Virus record (IMG/VR): IMGVR_UViG_3300009620_000038
Span: 1 to 27,278 of that record
Length of the DNA stretch: 27,278 bases
Reading direction: 5' to 3' (one strand)
Origin: a virus
Shown: positions 1 to 8,760 of the stretch, one piece after another
Layout of the letters: the number at the start of each line of letters is the position of its first letter
Numbering within the stretch: position 1 is the stretch's first letter
Made by a program: the position numbers and the translations under genes
The notes under the pieces: generated by a model
Seen by the model: only the letters and a program-made list of their open reading frames with translations
Database searches by the model: none
What the model was told of the DNA's origin: nothing

Positions 1-1
1 G

Positions 2-646
2 AACAGCTCGACGGCGATTACGCCCGCAGGCAAGATTGTGGATGGCATTGCCGCGGTAGCTGCACACGATATGGACGTTGCCGCCACTGCAGCACACTCG
101 GCAGGGGACACGACAATCAGCATTGAAGTGCCCACCACCGACCTTACAAAGAACCAGTATGCCGACGGATATCTGATATGCAACGACGGCCCTGGTCAGG
201 GAGAGGTATACAGGATCAAGTCTCATCCTGCCCACGATGCGTCTGCTGACAACACGGTTATCATCACCCTTGATGAGCCAGATGGCATAAGGACAGCGTT
301 AACAACATCGTCGCTCTTTGGGCTTATATATAACCCATACACCAACATCAAGATCATTGATGGTGATGGAACGATGACCACAGGGCCTCTTGGTGTAACA
401 ACCATACCTGTAACAGCTAGTTACTACTGCTGGATACAAACAGCAGGAATTGCCTCTGTTCTGTCAGGGGCTGCAGTAGCTGTTGTTGGTGACGCTATAG
501 GCGTGAGCCAAGCGTCGGGCGAGTCGGGAGCATTTGACTTGTGGGATGCTTCCTCAGAGGAGGACACTGCGCCTATTGGTACAGCAATGGCAATCCCATC
601 CGTAGATACGGATAACCAAGTCGTGATGTTGAATATTCGCAACTAG
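2..646 (+). CDS. Head structural protein, 5' partial (capsid or decoration candidate)
   Basis: The reading frame is open from base 2 of the window to the TAG at 644-646, so the gene is cut by the window edge; a GTG at 38 is merely internal. About 214 residues are visible. They are rich in Ala, Thr, Asp and Val, with no membrane segment and predicted beta structure. The phrase GQGEVYRIKSHPA followed by an alternating hydrophobic stretch (TVIITLDEP) resembles capsid-type proteins of uncultured marine phages, a recollection of style rather than a domain match. It is followed after 9 bp by the small head-region genes and lies on the far side of the portal gene at the other window end. A major capsid or head decoration role is inferred from that order. 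Confidence in the reading frame is high; the function is tentative. Confidence 0.6.
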   Translation, partial: NSSTAITPAGKIVDGIAAVAAHDMDVAATAAHSAGDTTISIEVPTTDLTKNQYADGYLICNDGPGQGEVYRIKSHPAHDASADNTVIITLDEPDGIRTALTTSSLFGLIYNPYTNIKIIDGDGTMTTGPLGVTTIPVTASYYCWIQTAGIASVLSGAAVAVVGDAIGVSQASGESGAFDLWDASSEEDTAPIGTAMAIPSVDTDNQVVMLNIRN

Positions 647-655
647 GAAGAGGAT

Positions 656-1015
656 ATGGAACGAGACTTATGGACACCTCGGGGGACTGTGCCATTAGGC
701 ATGGCCCCCGTAGGGTACAATGCAGAAACCGGGAAGACCATAGTAAGGCACACCTTATTGGTAAGTGCCAAAGATGATTTTGGCGTTACGCACAAGACGC
801 GCATCATAGTGTTAGCAGATCCTGATACAAGTAATGCTCACATAGAAGACATGATGGGCAAAGCGGCAGAGACGTTTAAAGACCAGGTGCGTGAGAAGCA
901 TAGCAAACGCCGACCCACGGCTGCAGAGAACAAGGAAATAGGACGGACTCTCAATGATATCCGTACACATATACGGAAGCGTAGGGAGAGTACAACAGGA
1001 AAAATATACTTTTAA
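656..1015 (+). CDS. Hypothetical head-region protein (119 aa)
   Basis: ATG at 656 has a good ribosome site (GAAGAGG, about 5 bases upstream) and sits 9 bp after the previous stop. The first 60 residues are mixed beta/loop. The second half (about 70-112) is strongly basic and helical, ending in an Arg/Lys-rich stretch (RTHIRKRRES). I do not recognise a family. The position right after a capsid-like gene and before several tiny basic proteins suggests a head-associated or DNA-contacting virion component, but that is inference from gene order only. Confidence 0.6.
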   Translation: MERDLWTPRGTVPLGMAPVGYNAETGKTIVRHTLLVSAKDDFGVTHKTRIIVLADPDTSNAHIEDMMGKAAETFKDQVREKHSKRRPTAAENKEIGRTLNDIRTHIRKRRESTTGKIYF

Positions 1016-1028
1016 GGAATAGAGGAAT

Positions 1029-1256
1029 ATGACACAGGAAAATAGTGGTGTTGAAGTACCAATAGCGATGGATGATATTCGTACAGTACTGAACCGGGAT
1101 GCTAAGTTTGCACTACAGGTGCAGAACGCAGCTCTTAATAGAACGGTTCTTGAACTTACAACGAGACTAGAGACCGCAATGGGCGAGTTAGGATCTACAA
1201 AGGCAGAGCTAGAGCAAGCTTTAGCGAAAGATAATAAAGGTAAGAAGGAGGGCTGA
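1029..1256 (+). CDS. Hypothetical coiled-coil protein (75 aa)
   Basis: The start at 1029 follows AGAGG within 13 bp of the previous stop. The protein is almost entirely helical. From about residue 28 onward leucines recur at heptad-like spacing (LQVQNAALNRTVLELTTRL), followed by ELGSTKAELEQALAK, which predicts a short coiled coil, and it ends in a charged Lys/Glu tail. No catalytic motif is visible. It could be a small scaffold or oligomerising factor of the head module; I cannot assign a family. It is separated by one base from the next ORF, so co-translation is likely. Confidence 0.6.
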   Translation: MTQENSGVEVPIAMDDIRTVLNRDAKFALQVQNAALNRTVLELTTRLETAMGELGSTKAELEQALAKDNKGKKEG

Positions 1257-1257
1257 T

Positions 1258-1374
1258 ATGCCCAAGGTAGGCAAGAGACATTTTTCTTACAGTAAAAAAG
1301 GACAGGCTGCTGCCAAGTCATATGCAAGAAAGACCGGGCAAAAGGTAACTAAAAAGAAGAAGGGTGGATACTAG
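1258..1374 (+). CDS. Small conserved basic phage peptide (38 aa)
   Basis: ATG at 1258 comes one base after the upstream TGA, with AAGGAGG about 6 bases before it, a strong ribosome site that makes this short frame credible. The peptide begins MPKVGKRHFSYSKKG and has about 13 Lys/Arg in 38 residues, ending KKKKGGY. Peptides of this MPKVGK-x-F-Y-x-KG type are common in tailed phages next to structural genes, as far as I recall; their role is unknown. The charge suggests nucleic-acid or capsid-lumen binding (inference). Confidence 0.65.
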   Translation: MPKVGKRHFSYSKKGQAAAKSYARKTGQKVTKKKKGGY

Positions 1375-1375
1375 T

Positions 1376-1504
1376 ATGGCTGGTAGAACACCAAAGAAAC
1401 TAACAGCAGAACAGAAGAATCGCTTGAGGGACCCTAAATATATTATGGCCCTAAAGGCAACTAAACCTTTAACAAGGCGATCACAACGCTCGAGGCGTGT
1501 GTGA
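1376..1504 (+). CDS. Small basic hypothetical peptide (42 aa)
   Basis: ATG at 1376 is two bases after the preceding TAG, behind AAGGGTGG. The peptide (MAGRTPKKLTAEQKNRL...) is basic and probably helical, ending in an Arg-rich tail (RRSQRSRRV). It is the third tiny basic product in a row in this head-region cluster. No family is recognised. The next gene starts 21 bases downstream, with its own ribosome site. Confidence 0.5.
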   Translation: MAGRTPKKLTAEQKNRLRDPKYIMALKATKPLTRRSQRSRRV

Positions 1505-1525
1505 TGGCGGACACGAGGAACTACA

Positions 1526-2791
1526 ATGCCAGCTATACAAGGGAGAACGCGTAAACAATTAAGGCAGTCCATTGGCTATAACCTTGGGGCTATTCACACT
1601 GGTACTGCTTATGATGCAGGATCGACAACTACATTAATATCACTAACACTTACCGGTGGAGATGACAACCATAATGGTAAGTGGCTTGTCGTTTTTGATA
1701 CCAGTAATTCTGATAGTGCCGAAACCAGACTTGTTACGGACTATACAGCATCCGCTTATAGGCTAACGCTAGGACAGGCTTTATCTTTTTCTACTGTTGC
1801 CGGTGATACATATGAACTATGGGATGAGCCCTATACTCCTGACGCCATACATGAGTTTATTAACCAGGCGATTGTAGATTCGACAGGGGCTGTGTATGAC
1901 CCCATAGAAAACGTGGCACTACATGGCGATGGGCATCAGACACGCTTTGATATACCATCCGGCATTTCACAGATATCCAAAGTTGCATATAGATCCAGGA
2001 TTAGTTCAGCTCGTATTCATGACTGTGGTACAACCTTTGATGAAAAGACTGATGGGGATTTTACCCAGTCGTTAGACACCAAAGACAAGAAGCAAGGCTC
2101 CCAGGCCCTCAAGATGGTTATTGCAGCCGGGGCATCAGCAGGTGATTTTGTTACTGACAGTATTACTAGTAAAGACATTAGTAAGTATGACTACATAGAG
2201 ATGTGGGTGAAGAGTACAGTGGCCACTAGTGCCGGTAACTTAAAGCTTTTACTAGATGATACAGCGTCATGTGGTAGCCCCCTGGAGACACTCAGTATAC
2301 CAGCTCTATCCGCTAACACATGGACATTTGTCAGAATGGCAATGGCTAATCCTGAGACAGACACAGCTATTATATCTGTGGGCCTGGAGTATGACTCAGA
2401 CCTCGGTGCTTGTACTGTGTGGATCGATGATATATCAGCCGTCGCTAATGACACTGCTGAATGGAACACATTAGACAGGCGTCTATGGAAGATAGATAAA
2501 GAGGCTAGAGACCTTATCCTTGGCCGGGACGGGCAAGATGCTATTGGGTATTCATTGATTAAACTGACAGGTGGAGACAAGCCGGCATTGCTATCATCTG
2601 AAACAGACACCACCGAAATACCAGAGCGGTACATTATATCCTTTGCTACAGCCAGGGCTTTGTTGTCCACTTCTGGTGGGCCAACGACAGATCCGGATAA
2701 TAAACGACAGCTCGTTGCTTATTGGGATGGAGAAATTAACAGAGCCAAGGCTGCGTTCCCAATGTTAACCAATGTAAGGACGGTTGACTAA
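1526..2791 (+). CDS. Head-tail connector-like protein with jelly-roll/CBM-like insertion (421 aa)
   Basis: The start at 1526 follows GAGGA by 8 bases. Residues 1-160 and about 315-421 look like parts of one helical/beta phage adaptor: the N-terminus has RKQLRQSIGYNLG, and the C-terminus has a long helix around RLWKIDKEARDLILGR and a closing helix (DGEINRAKAAF). Between them, about 165-312, lies a beta-rich block with hallmarks of a carbohydrate-binding-module jelly roll: a repeated aromatic/acidic edge (YDYIEMWVKS), a long SIPALSANTWTFVRM strand pair and a terminal VWIDDISAV strand. Such blocks in virions usually bind surface glycans. The gene overlaps the next by one base (TAATG). The connector assignment rests on position and general style; the jelly roll is the more secure part. 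Confidence 0.55.
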   Translation: MPAIQGRTRKQLRQSIGYNLGAIHTGTAYDAGSTTTLISLTLTGGDDNHNGKWLVVFDTSNSDSAETRLVTDYTASAYRLTLGQALSFSTVAGDTYELWDEPYTPDAIHEFINQAIVDSTGAVYDPIENVALHGDGHQTRFDIPSGISQISKVAYRSRISSARIHDCGTTFDEKTDGDFTQSLDTKDKKQGSQALKMVIAAGASAGDFVTDSITSKDISKYDYIEMWVKSTVATSAGNLKLLLDDTASCGSPLETLSIPALSANTWTFVRMAMANPETDTAIISVGLEYDSDLGACTVWIDDISAVANDTAEWNTLDRRLWKIDKEARDLILGRDGQDAIGYSLIKLTGGDKPALLSSETDTTEIPERYIISFATARALLSTSGGPTTDPDNKRQLVAYWDGEINRAKAAFPMLTNVRTVD

Positions 2792-4734
2792 TGCCCGTAG
2801 TAGTTGACACAAATGAGGTGTATCTTAATGGCACGTACTATCCTGTTACCAGACCGGTACGTTCTACATTAGCATCTATATACCCTGCCAAGATAGTTAT
2901 TGGAGATACTTCCAAAGACGACCAGCTACGATCATCCATCGTGGCCTGGAGCGATTGGCGTGGGGGTATTGGTGTTAATAGAATGGAAGGAGCCAGAGAT
3001 GTTAACCGAGCATGGTTCAGCACCTGTCAGCTCCGATATAAGAATCATTTGGTTTTAGCGAACCTGGCAATAGCCACTGACACACCGTCACACAGTTTAG
3101 GACAAGCTACTATTGGGGCTATTGCTACATTTAGCAGTGAAGTATATGCCGCATGGAATGGCGGAGGAGGTGCTACGCCTAAGCTATTTAAGTATGCCAA
3201 TGGTGGAGATAGCTGGGGATCGGCACTAACAACATCGGGTATAACGGATGCAGTTACAGACAGCATAGTATTTACAGATGCTGGTGGAACTTCCTACCTG
3301 GTGTTGGCTCATTACGATTCTGGTGGATCTGGGTATTCTTATTCCTCTAACGGTACGTCATGGACTACAGATACTACATATGGCGCGCGGTTTGTAACCG
3401 AGTGGGATGACAGGCTTTGGGGAATATCTAATGCAGGACAGCTATGGAGTGCAGCATCAGTAGGAACTGAGTATGCTGATGCAATGCTGCCACTGCCTGA
3501 TGGTAGTGTAACCTCTTTATTTGTCGCACGTAATGCAGCAGGAGTGCCAATCATATATGCGATGACCACACACGGTCTCTTTGCCCATGATGCCGACAAT
3601 GCCAGGTGGGACGCGACACAGTTAGAGCTTCCAGTACACCCGGATAACGGCAAGGGGTCTATTCGGTGGAGAGACTCAGTCTATATCCCTAGCGGTAATG
3701 GTATGTATAAGTACATTAACGGTAGCAACGCCGCCGTTGTAACTATAATGGGACCAGATAGAGACGATGGACTGCCGTCTGATAAACGAGGATCTATCCG
3801 GACAATGGCAGGTAGTCACAATGAATTGTTAATAGGTATAGATGCACAAGTGAGTGCTGCCGCTGTTGCCACCGACGCTATACCGAGACAATGGCAAAGC
3901 CATGTAGGTAGTGCTGTTATGGCTGATGATACAGGATCTAGCACTATCCTGGGATATAACGAGCTAGGGTGGGAAACAAAGTGGATAGCAGGTGATACTG
4001 GTACGACCTTTGATGATATGCATGTTAGCACCGCATATAATACCTATCGGGTATGGTGGGGAGCTAATGGTGTAGTGTACTTCATGGACCTTCCAAAGGA
4101 CATTATTAATCCTAGCGAGGTAGATGACTTTGCTTATGCAACATCAGGGGTGCATGAGACTCCCTGGTTCAATGCAGGACAGAGCGAGGTTGATAAGCTG
4201 GCACTGAATCTGCGGATTGAATGTCAGGATCTGTCGGCTGACGAGACAGTCTTAGTGCAATACGCCACAGATTATTCGGAAAGCTATACAACGGCAGTAA
4301 CTTTAAACACAACAACAATGGGAGCCGCCGCAGGAACCTACACCTACACGTTTGGTTCTAGTGCGGGCACTACATTTAGATCCATTAAGTTTAAGCTTAC
4401 GTTATCCAGGTCTACGGCAACCACGACTGGGTTGGAGAAATTTAACAGCCCGGACGTGGTAAGTCTAACCCTAGAGTGGAGGAAGAAACTTGCCGCAAAG
4501 TGGGGGCATACGGTTGAGGTGGACCTCAACAACGCATATAAAGGGAATAACCCTAAAGACCTGCGGTCTAATTTAATTTCTGCAATCGAAAGCACAACGC
4601 TTGTAGAGTTTACTTTCCGGGATGATAGTGGAGGGACTAGGAATTATTATGTAGATGTTACATCAGCGCAAGGACTAGAGTACACCGGTCACGATGAACG
4701 GGGCTCTACGATGATTAGCGTGGTGGAACCATAG
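2791..4734 (+). CDS. Large tail protein, beta-propeller-like (647 aa)
   Basis: It starts in a TAATG overlap with the previous stop, with AAGGA 10 bases upstream. The protein is nearly all beta. Between residues about 100 and 340 there are repeated blade-like segments with Trp/Tyr-rich strands (AAWNGGGGATPKLF, YSYSSNGTSWTT, FVTEWDDRLWGIS, GSIRWRDSVYIP), as in sialidase or other beta-propeller folds. The C-terminal 180 residues form a beta-sandwich with a Thr-rich stretch and end in a strand-rich module. No clear hydrolase active site is visible. As the first large gene after the connector-like protein, a baseplate/tail-hub or tail-tube-associated role is inferred. No signal peptide, no membrane segment. 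Confidence 0.55.
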   Translation: MPVVVDTNEVYLNGTYYPVTRPVRSTLASIYPAKIVIGDTSKDDQLRSSIVAWSDWRGGIGVNRMEGARDVNRAWFSTCQLRYKNHLVLANLAIATDTPSHSLGQATIGAIATFSSEVYAAWNGGGGATPKLFKYANGGDSWGSALTTSGITDAVTDSIVFTDAGGTSYLVLAHYDSGGSGYSYSSNGTSWTTDTTYGARFVTEWDDRLWGISNAGQLWSAASVGTEYADAMLPLPDGSVTSLFVARNAAGVPIIYAMTTHGLFAHDADNARWDATQLELPVHPDNGKGSIRWRDSVYIPSGNGMYKYINGSNAAVVTIMGPDRDDGLPSDKRGSIRTMAGSHNELLIGIDAQVSAAAVATDAIPRQWQSHVGSAVMADDTGSSTILGYNELGWETKWIAGDTGTTFDDMHVSTAYNTYRVWWGANGVVYFMDLPKDIINPSEVDDFAYATSGVHETPWFNAGQSEVDKLALNLRIECQDLSADETVLVQYATDYSESYTTAVTLNTTTMGAAAGTYTYTFGSSAGTTFRSIKFKLTLSRSTATTTGLEKFNSPDVVSLTLEWRKKLAAKWGHTVEVDLNNAYKGNNPKDLRSNLISAIESTTLVEFTFRDDSGGTRNYYVDVTSAQGLEYTGHDERGSTMISVVEP

Positions 4735-4743
4735 GAGAAAAGA

Positions 4744-5037
4744 ATGAGATTTGTTACCGGCGTTACAACGATTAGTAGTGCGGGCACAAGGGTGCAATTA
4801 AATAATGTCACCAACAGGGTGAAGTTTGTTAAAGCAAAAGCATTGGCTGGCAACTCTGGCTTGGCCTATGTAGGGGTCTCGGACGTGGCCTCTACTACGG
4901 GATATGAGCTGAGTGCAGGCAACGAACTGGAATTAAACTTTGGAGACTTTGGAGGATCTGTACCAGCAAATGTGTTTTATGCAGATGCGGCAACGAACAG
5001 CGATAAGGTTTGCTGGAGTATGATATTGGAAGGCTAA
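4744..5037 (+). CDS. Small beta-sandwich virion protein (97 aa)
   Basis: ATG at 4744 has TAGGAG six bases upstream, which includes the stop of the preceding gene. The protein is beta-rich, with the segment AGNSGLAYVGVSDVAS, then LSAG, then DKVCWSMI near the end. The 91-residue product at 9545-9820 shares the same arrangement (GNAG...V.ISDV...T...LSAG...DTVSWAI), so the two look like paralogous small decoration or fibre-accessory proteins. No enzyme motif. The last base of its stop is the first base of the next start (TAATGA). Confidence 0.6.
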   Translation: MRFVTGVTTISSAGTRVQLNNVTNRVKFVKAKALAGNSGLAYVGVSDVASTTGYELSAGNELELNFGDFGGSVPANVFYADAATNSDKVCWSMILEG

Positions 5038-5432
5038 TGACTACGCAACAAATCACAGCAGTACCTGCCGGATGGCAAGGATCGCTACCAGAATACGTAG
5101 CGTACACAACCTTTGAGTCTATAGGGTTGCGCCCTGGGCAGGATTTTATTTATCAGTCCCCCCTCTTAGGGGGGCGGATAGAGAAGGGTGGGCTGGTATT
5201 GGATTTTCTATTCAATGATCCGCCCGACCTTGCGGTCAACGTGCAGGGTGTATACTATCACTATGAGTTTGGAGTAGAAACAAAAGGACGAGATATAATA
5301 GCTCGTGAAGGAGCCGTAAGCCGGGGACTTACGTTAATTTTCATAGATGAGGACGATTTATTACGGGACCCGGAGTATTATTGCAGAGAAGCATTACGAT
5401 ATAGAGATCATTCTCGCATGACAGGGGGATAA
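5037..5432 (+). CDS. Vsr/DUF559-like PD-(D/E)XK nuclease in the tail module (131 aa)
   Basis: The frame is open further upstream, but the start is placed at 5037, in a TAATG overlap with the previous gene. Visible features fit the very-short-patch-repair-endonuclease-like fold: an acidic residue in SLPEY (E19), an Asp in GGLVLDF (D56), the strand AVNVQGVYYHY with a His (H75) at the position of the Vsr FWHGH segment, a Lys/Asp helix start (KGRD), and the final strand LIFIDEDDLL. It therefore probably cleaves or nicks DNA, or is a degenerate relative used structurally. No cysteine cluster for the structural zinc of Vsr is seen. The placement between tail genes is unusual and could reflect a homing-type insertion or a virion-packaged nuclease. 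Confidence 0.55.
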   Translation: MTTQQITAVPAGWQGSLPEYVAYTTFESIGLRPGQDFIYQSPLLGGRIEKGGLVLDFLFNDPPDLAVNVQGVYYHYEFGVETKGRDIIAREGAVSRGLTLIFIDEDDLLRDPEYYCREALRYRDHSRMTGG

Positions 5433-5433
5433 C

Positions 5434-8400
5434 ATGGCTATTAACTTTAGAGGATATTTATTCGATGACTCAGGCAGTGCTATCCAGGGGGCTACGGTAC
5501 AGCTCCTACAAGAATCGGATGGTGCAGAGGAGGCATCAACGACTACCAGTGCCGCCGGCCTATGGTATTTTAACGAGTCCGACCAAGATAGGTACGATAT
5601 AAAGATTACACGAGGTAGCTCAATACGCTACATTCAGTGGAACGACCAGATATCTCTCAGGGAAATAGATGTCCGTAATGATACTGACGAGAATACTCCT
5701 GCTGCCACGTTTACTAACCTTGAGGATAATGTTTCTAACCAAGTAGCTGTGTTTAGCGGAGCTAACGCAACCAGGGCTGACAATGATGAAATTTATTTGT
5801 CCTTCAAGTTAGCTAATTCCGCAGGGGACATTGAAGAGTTTGCTCGTATGACGGCGGTGGCAACAGATGTGACAGATGGTAATGAGGATGCTCAGATAGA
5901 ATTCGATGTAAGAAAGTCAGGCACTTTGACCAAGGTGTGGACTATTGCATCAAGTGACGCTGGTGCTATGTCATTCGACATGAACGTAGATGCTCTTACT
6001 ATAGGGTCAGGTGCTAATACAGACATCTCTCTCACCTTTGATGCCACCACGTATGATGGTGTTATCACATGGATGGAAGACGAGGACTACTTCAAGTTCT
6101 CTGATGAGATCCTTATGAATAGCACAGAGAAAATCCTATTCGGAGATACAGGCACATTCATTCATCAGTCCTCTGACGGAGTTCTAACGATAACCTCAGA
6201 TACTACGGTAGATATCAATGGAGCCGTAGCTTTTGATGGGGCCTTAACAGGCATTACGAACATCACTTTGTCCGGCACACTATCAGACGGCAACTATACA
6301 TTTGATACTAGTGGCAATGTTAGTGGGTTAGGCACGATAGGTTCTGGGGCGATTACATCTTCTGGGAATGTTACATCAGGTGGATCATTCATTATAGGTA
6401 GTGCTTCTATAGCTGAAGCAGAACTGGAAATGATAGATGGTATTACTGCTGGAACAGCAGCAGCAAGTAAAGCTGTGGTGTTAGATGGAAGCAAGAATAT
6501 TGCAACTATAGGTACTATAGGATCTGGTGCAATTACATCAACAGGCACTAGTTCATTTGCTACTGCAATACAAACCCCTCTTATAGAGTATACAGATGGA
6601 GATGACGCTATCACCATTGCTGATGGTGGCGGTATCACCGCAGCAGCAGGCATAACTTCTACCGCAGCAGCTAACAGCTTTGGTGCTACCTCATTTGGAG
6701 ATGCCAGTATTACCAATGTGAATGATATAGCCCTCGATAGTATTAGTGCTGATGGCACAGATATCAACATAGCTGTTAGCGATAATTCAGCGACAGCTCT
6801 GACAATCAAGCAGGGGTCTGATGCCTACTTGATTGTTGATACCGCTAATAGTAGTGAGTCAGTGTCTATAGGTACTGGTATCTCAGGTACGGCGATTACG
6901 ATAGGACATGGAGTATCGGAGACTATAGTCGGAGACAACCTCACGGTTACTGGAGATTTCACTGTATCAGGTACAACAACAACTATAACTTCAACAACAG
7001 TAGCTGTAGCAGACTCCTTACTGAAGGTCGCTAAAGACCAAGGAACGAGTGCAGACGCAGTAGACTTTGGTATCTATGGTCAATACGGAGAAAGTGGCAC
7101 AGCTAAATGGGCAGGTATCTTTAGAGATCAAAGTGTTACTGGTGACCCTTGGACATTCTTTGATGCTGTAGAGGCAGAGCCTGGTACTACTGTAAACGTG
7201 GGTGGTACAGGATATGACTTAGCAGATATATCAGCAGGAGGAATAACAGCCGCTGATACTCTTACATTCGGTAGTTTGTCAGATGGTTCAATAACTATAA
7301 CAGCGTTTGTTGATGAAGATGATATGAGTACAGACTCAGCTACTCTGGTTCCAACACAGCAATCTGTTAAGGCTTATGCTGACTCGCTAGGTGCATCAGG
7401 TGACATAACTGCTATCTCATCTATATACAACACTAGCTTGAAGATGGGTAGAGATAGTCAGAATTTAATTGACTTTGCCACTACTGATAACAAGATTATT
7501 CTTAGAGTTAATAATGCTAACGAGGTGGAGTTAGTAGAAAATGCTCTATCGCCAGTAACTAGTGACGGGGTTGCACTAGGCACTACGTCCCTGATGTGGT
7601 CTGATCTGTTTGTAGCTAGTGGCGGTGTCATCAACTTCAATAATGGAGACATGACACTCACCCACTCAGCGAACACACTAACGGCAGCAGGCGGTACAGT
7701 AGCAACGGCAGCCCTAACAACCAGTACCATTGTTGCATCCGGCATTGTTAAGACGGATGACGCAACTGAAGCAACGTCTACAACAGACGGATCTCTGCAA
7801 ACAGACGGTGGATTATCTGTAGTTAAAGATGCGGTGTTTGGAGATGACGTTTTCCTACTGACTGATAGTGCAGTGTTCAACATGGGGGCTGGCAGCGATG
7901 CCACTCTAACACACGATGGCACTACTGGATTAACTATAGCCGCCAACCCTATCATTGTTGATTCTGGTGCGCAAATAGAGCTTGATTCAGCGAGCGGAAT
8001 CCTCACCTTTGAGGATGGTGGCACAGAAGTGTTACGCTTTACTGAGGGCAACTCAGGAGACGTGACCATAAAACTGGTTACCAATGCAAAAGACCTTATA
8101 TTCACCGATAACAATGATGACGAGGGCTTTAGGATACTAGACGGTGCTCTTGGTGTGAAGGTTCCTGGGGAAGTGATGACCACCAAGATCAGCTATACCG
8201 ATGGTGATGATGCCATTACTATAGCCGATGGTGGTGGTATTACCTCAGCGGCAGGGATTACATCTACTGCTGCGGCTAATGCGTTTGGTGCTAGTTCGTT
8301 TGCTGGTGATGTAGCAGTTGCTGACAGTAAGTTTGTTGAGTTTGAATCAGCAGCTGGAACTCCGACCACTGATAATACTGTTCAAGGAATTGTTATAGAA

Positions 8401-8760
8401 TTTCTTGCAGTCGAAGCCATTACCCAGTTTGATGCTGTATATGTCAGTACAACGACAGGCAGAGTTGGAAGGGCAGACGCTAATGATGCTGCCAAGATGC
8501 CAGTAATAGGGATAGCTATTGAAGCGCAGGGTTCTGCGGGAAGTTCAGTTCGTGTACTTACTCATGGTGTCTATAGGGATGATGGTGGGTTCGGAGGTAA
8601 TATGACTGTTGGAGTTGACCTGTATGCTCCCGAAACTCCAGGTACTCTCACTACTACTATACCTAGTGATGATGGTGACCTTATCCAAGTTATCGGAGTA
8701 GCAATTGGTGCGCGTAGTGCGTTCATTAATCCAAGTCTAGATATAATTGAACACGCATAA
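5434..8760 (+). CDS. Long tail fibre protein (1108 aa)
   Basis: The start follows AGGGGGATAAC one base after the preceding stop. Residues 1-80 form a transthyretin/carboxypeptidase-regulatory-like beta module (FRGYLFDDSGSAIQGATVQL), typical of virion-proximal adaptors. Residues about 85-960 are a long Gly/Thr/Ala/Asp-rich array of short beta repeats (TIGSGAITSSGN, TVSGTTTTITST and similar) suited to a trimeric beta-helical shaft. A 38-residue block beginning YTDGDDAITIADGGG occurs twice, at 386-423 and 921-958. The last 130 residues, from about VEFLAVEAITQFD to the end, look like a compact beta capping module resembling DUF2190-type decoration domains. No chaperone-type cleavage motif is seen. 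Likely receptor-contacting fibre. The codon pattern makes long antisense frames (6294-6809, 7458-8186), which are shadows. Confidence 0.75.
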   Translation: MAINFRGYLFDDSGSAIQGATVQLLQESDGAEEASTTTSAAGLWYFNESDQDRYDIKITRGSSIRYIQWNDQISLREIDVRNDTDENTPAATFTNLEDNVSNQVAVFSGANATRADNDEIYLSFKLANSAGDIEEFARMTAVATDVTDGNEDAQIEFDVRKSGTLTKVWTIASSDAGAMSFDMNVDALTIGSGANTDISLTFDATTYDGVITWMEDEDYFKFSDEILMNSTEKILFGDTGTFIHQSSDGVLTITSDTTVDINGAVAFDGALTGITNITLSGTLSDGNYTFDTSGNVSGLGTIGSGAITSSGNVTSGGSFIIGSASIAEAELEMIDGITAGTAAASKAVVLDGSKNIATIGTIGSGAITSTGTSSFATAIQTPLIEYTDGDDAITIADGGGITAAAGITSTAAANSFGATSFGDASITNVNDIALDSISADGTDINIAVSDNSATALTIKQGSDAYLIVDTANSSESVSIGTGISGTAITIGHGVSETIVGDNLTVTGDFTVSGTTTTITSTTVAVADSLLKVAKDQGTSADAVDFGIYGQYGESGTAKWAGIFRDQSVTGDPWTFFDAVEAEPGTTVNVGGTGYDLADISAGGITAADTLTFGSLSDGSITITAFVDEDDMSTDSATLVPTQQSVKAYADSLGASGDITAISSIYNTSLKMGRDSQNLIDFATTDNKIILRVNNANEVELVENALSPVTSDGVALGTTSLMWSDLFVASGGVINFNNGDMTLTHSANTLTAAGGTVATAALTTSTIVASGIVKTDDATEATSTTDGSLQTDGGLSVVKDAVFGDDVFLLTDSAVFNMGAGSDATLTHDGTTGLTIAANPIIVDSGAQIELDSASGILTFEDGGTEVLRFTEGNSGDVTIKLVTNAKDLIFTDNNDDEGFRILDGALGVKVPGEVMTTKISYTDGDDAITIADGGGITSAAGITSTAAANAFGASSFAGDVAVADSKFVEFESAAGTPTTDNTVQGIVIEFLAVEAITQFDAVYVSTTTGRVGRADANDAAKMPVIGIAIEAQGSAGSSVRVLTHGVYRDDGGFGGNMTVGVDLYAPETPGTLTTTIPSDDGDLIQVIGVAIGARSAFINPSLDIIEHA
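6589..6702 (+). repeat. Internal duplication in tail fibre, copy 1
   Basis: This 114-base stretch encodes a 38-residue block (YTDGDDAITIADGGGIT...) that returns at 8194-8307 with only a few substitutions at protein level but many synonymous changes in DNA. That pattern indicates an old duplication kept by selection at the protein level. Confidence 0.8.
8194..8307 (+). repeat. Internal duplication in tail fibre, copy 2
   Basis: Second copy of the 38-residue fibre block, directly before the C-terminal capping module. Differences from copy 1 include Ala to Ser after GGGIT and Ser to Ala after TAAAN. The copies flank about 1.5 kb of fibre shaft and are a potential site for deletion or domain exchange. 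Confidence 0.8.

Noticed and set aside
812-1327. 171-codon antisense ORF across three small head-region genes
   Set aside because: Each + strand gene has its own ribosome site and tight spacing; the antisense product is Cys/Ser/Leu-rich noise.
1504-1554. 16-residue ORF overlapping the 42-residue gene stop
   Set aside because: Too short, and the GAGGA inside it is the ribosome site of the 1526 gene.
6294-6809. 171-codon antisense ORF under the tail fibre
   Set aside because: Same repeat-codon shadow effect, with a hydrophobic low-complexity product and no start signal.
7458-8186. 242-codon antisense ORF under the tail fibre
   Set aside because: It is a shadow of the Gly/Thr/Asp repeat codons; the + strand frame is continuous and fibre-like, and no ribosome site supports the antisense frame.
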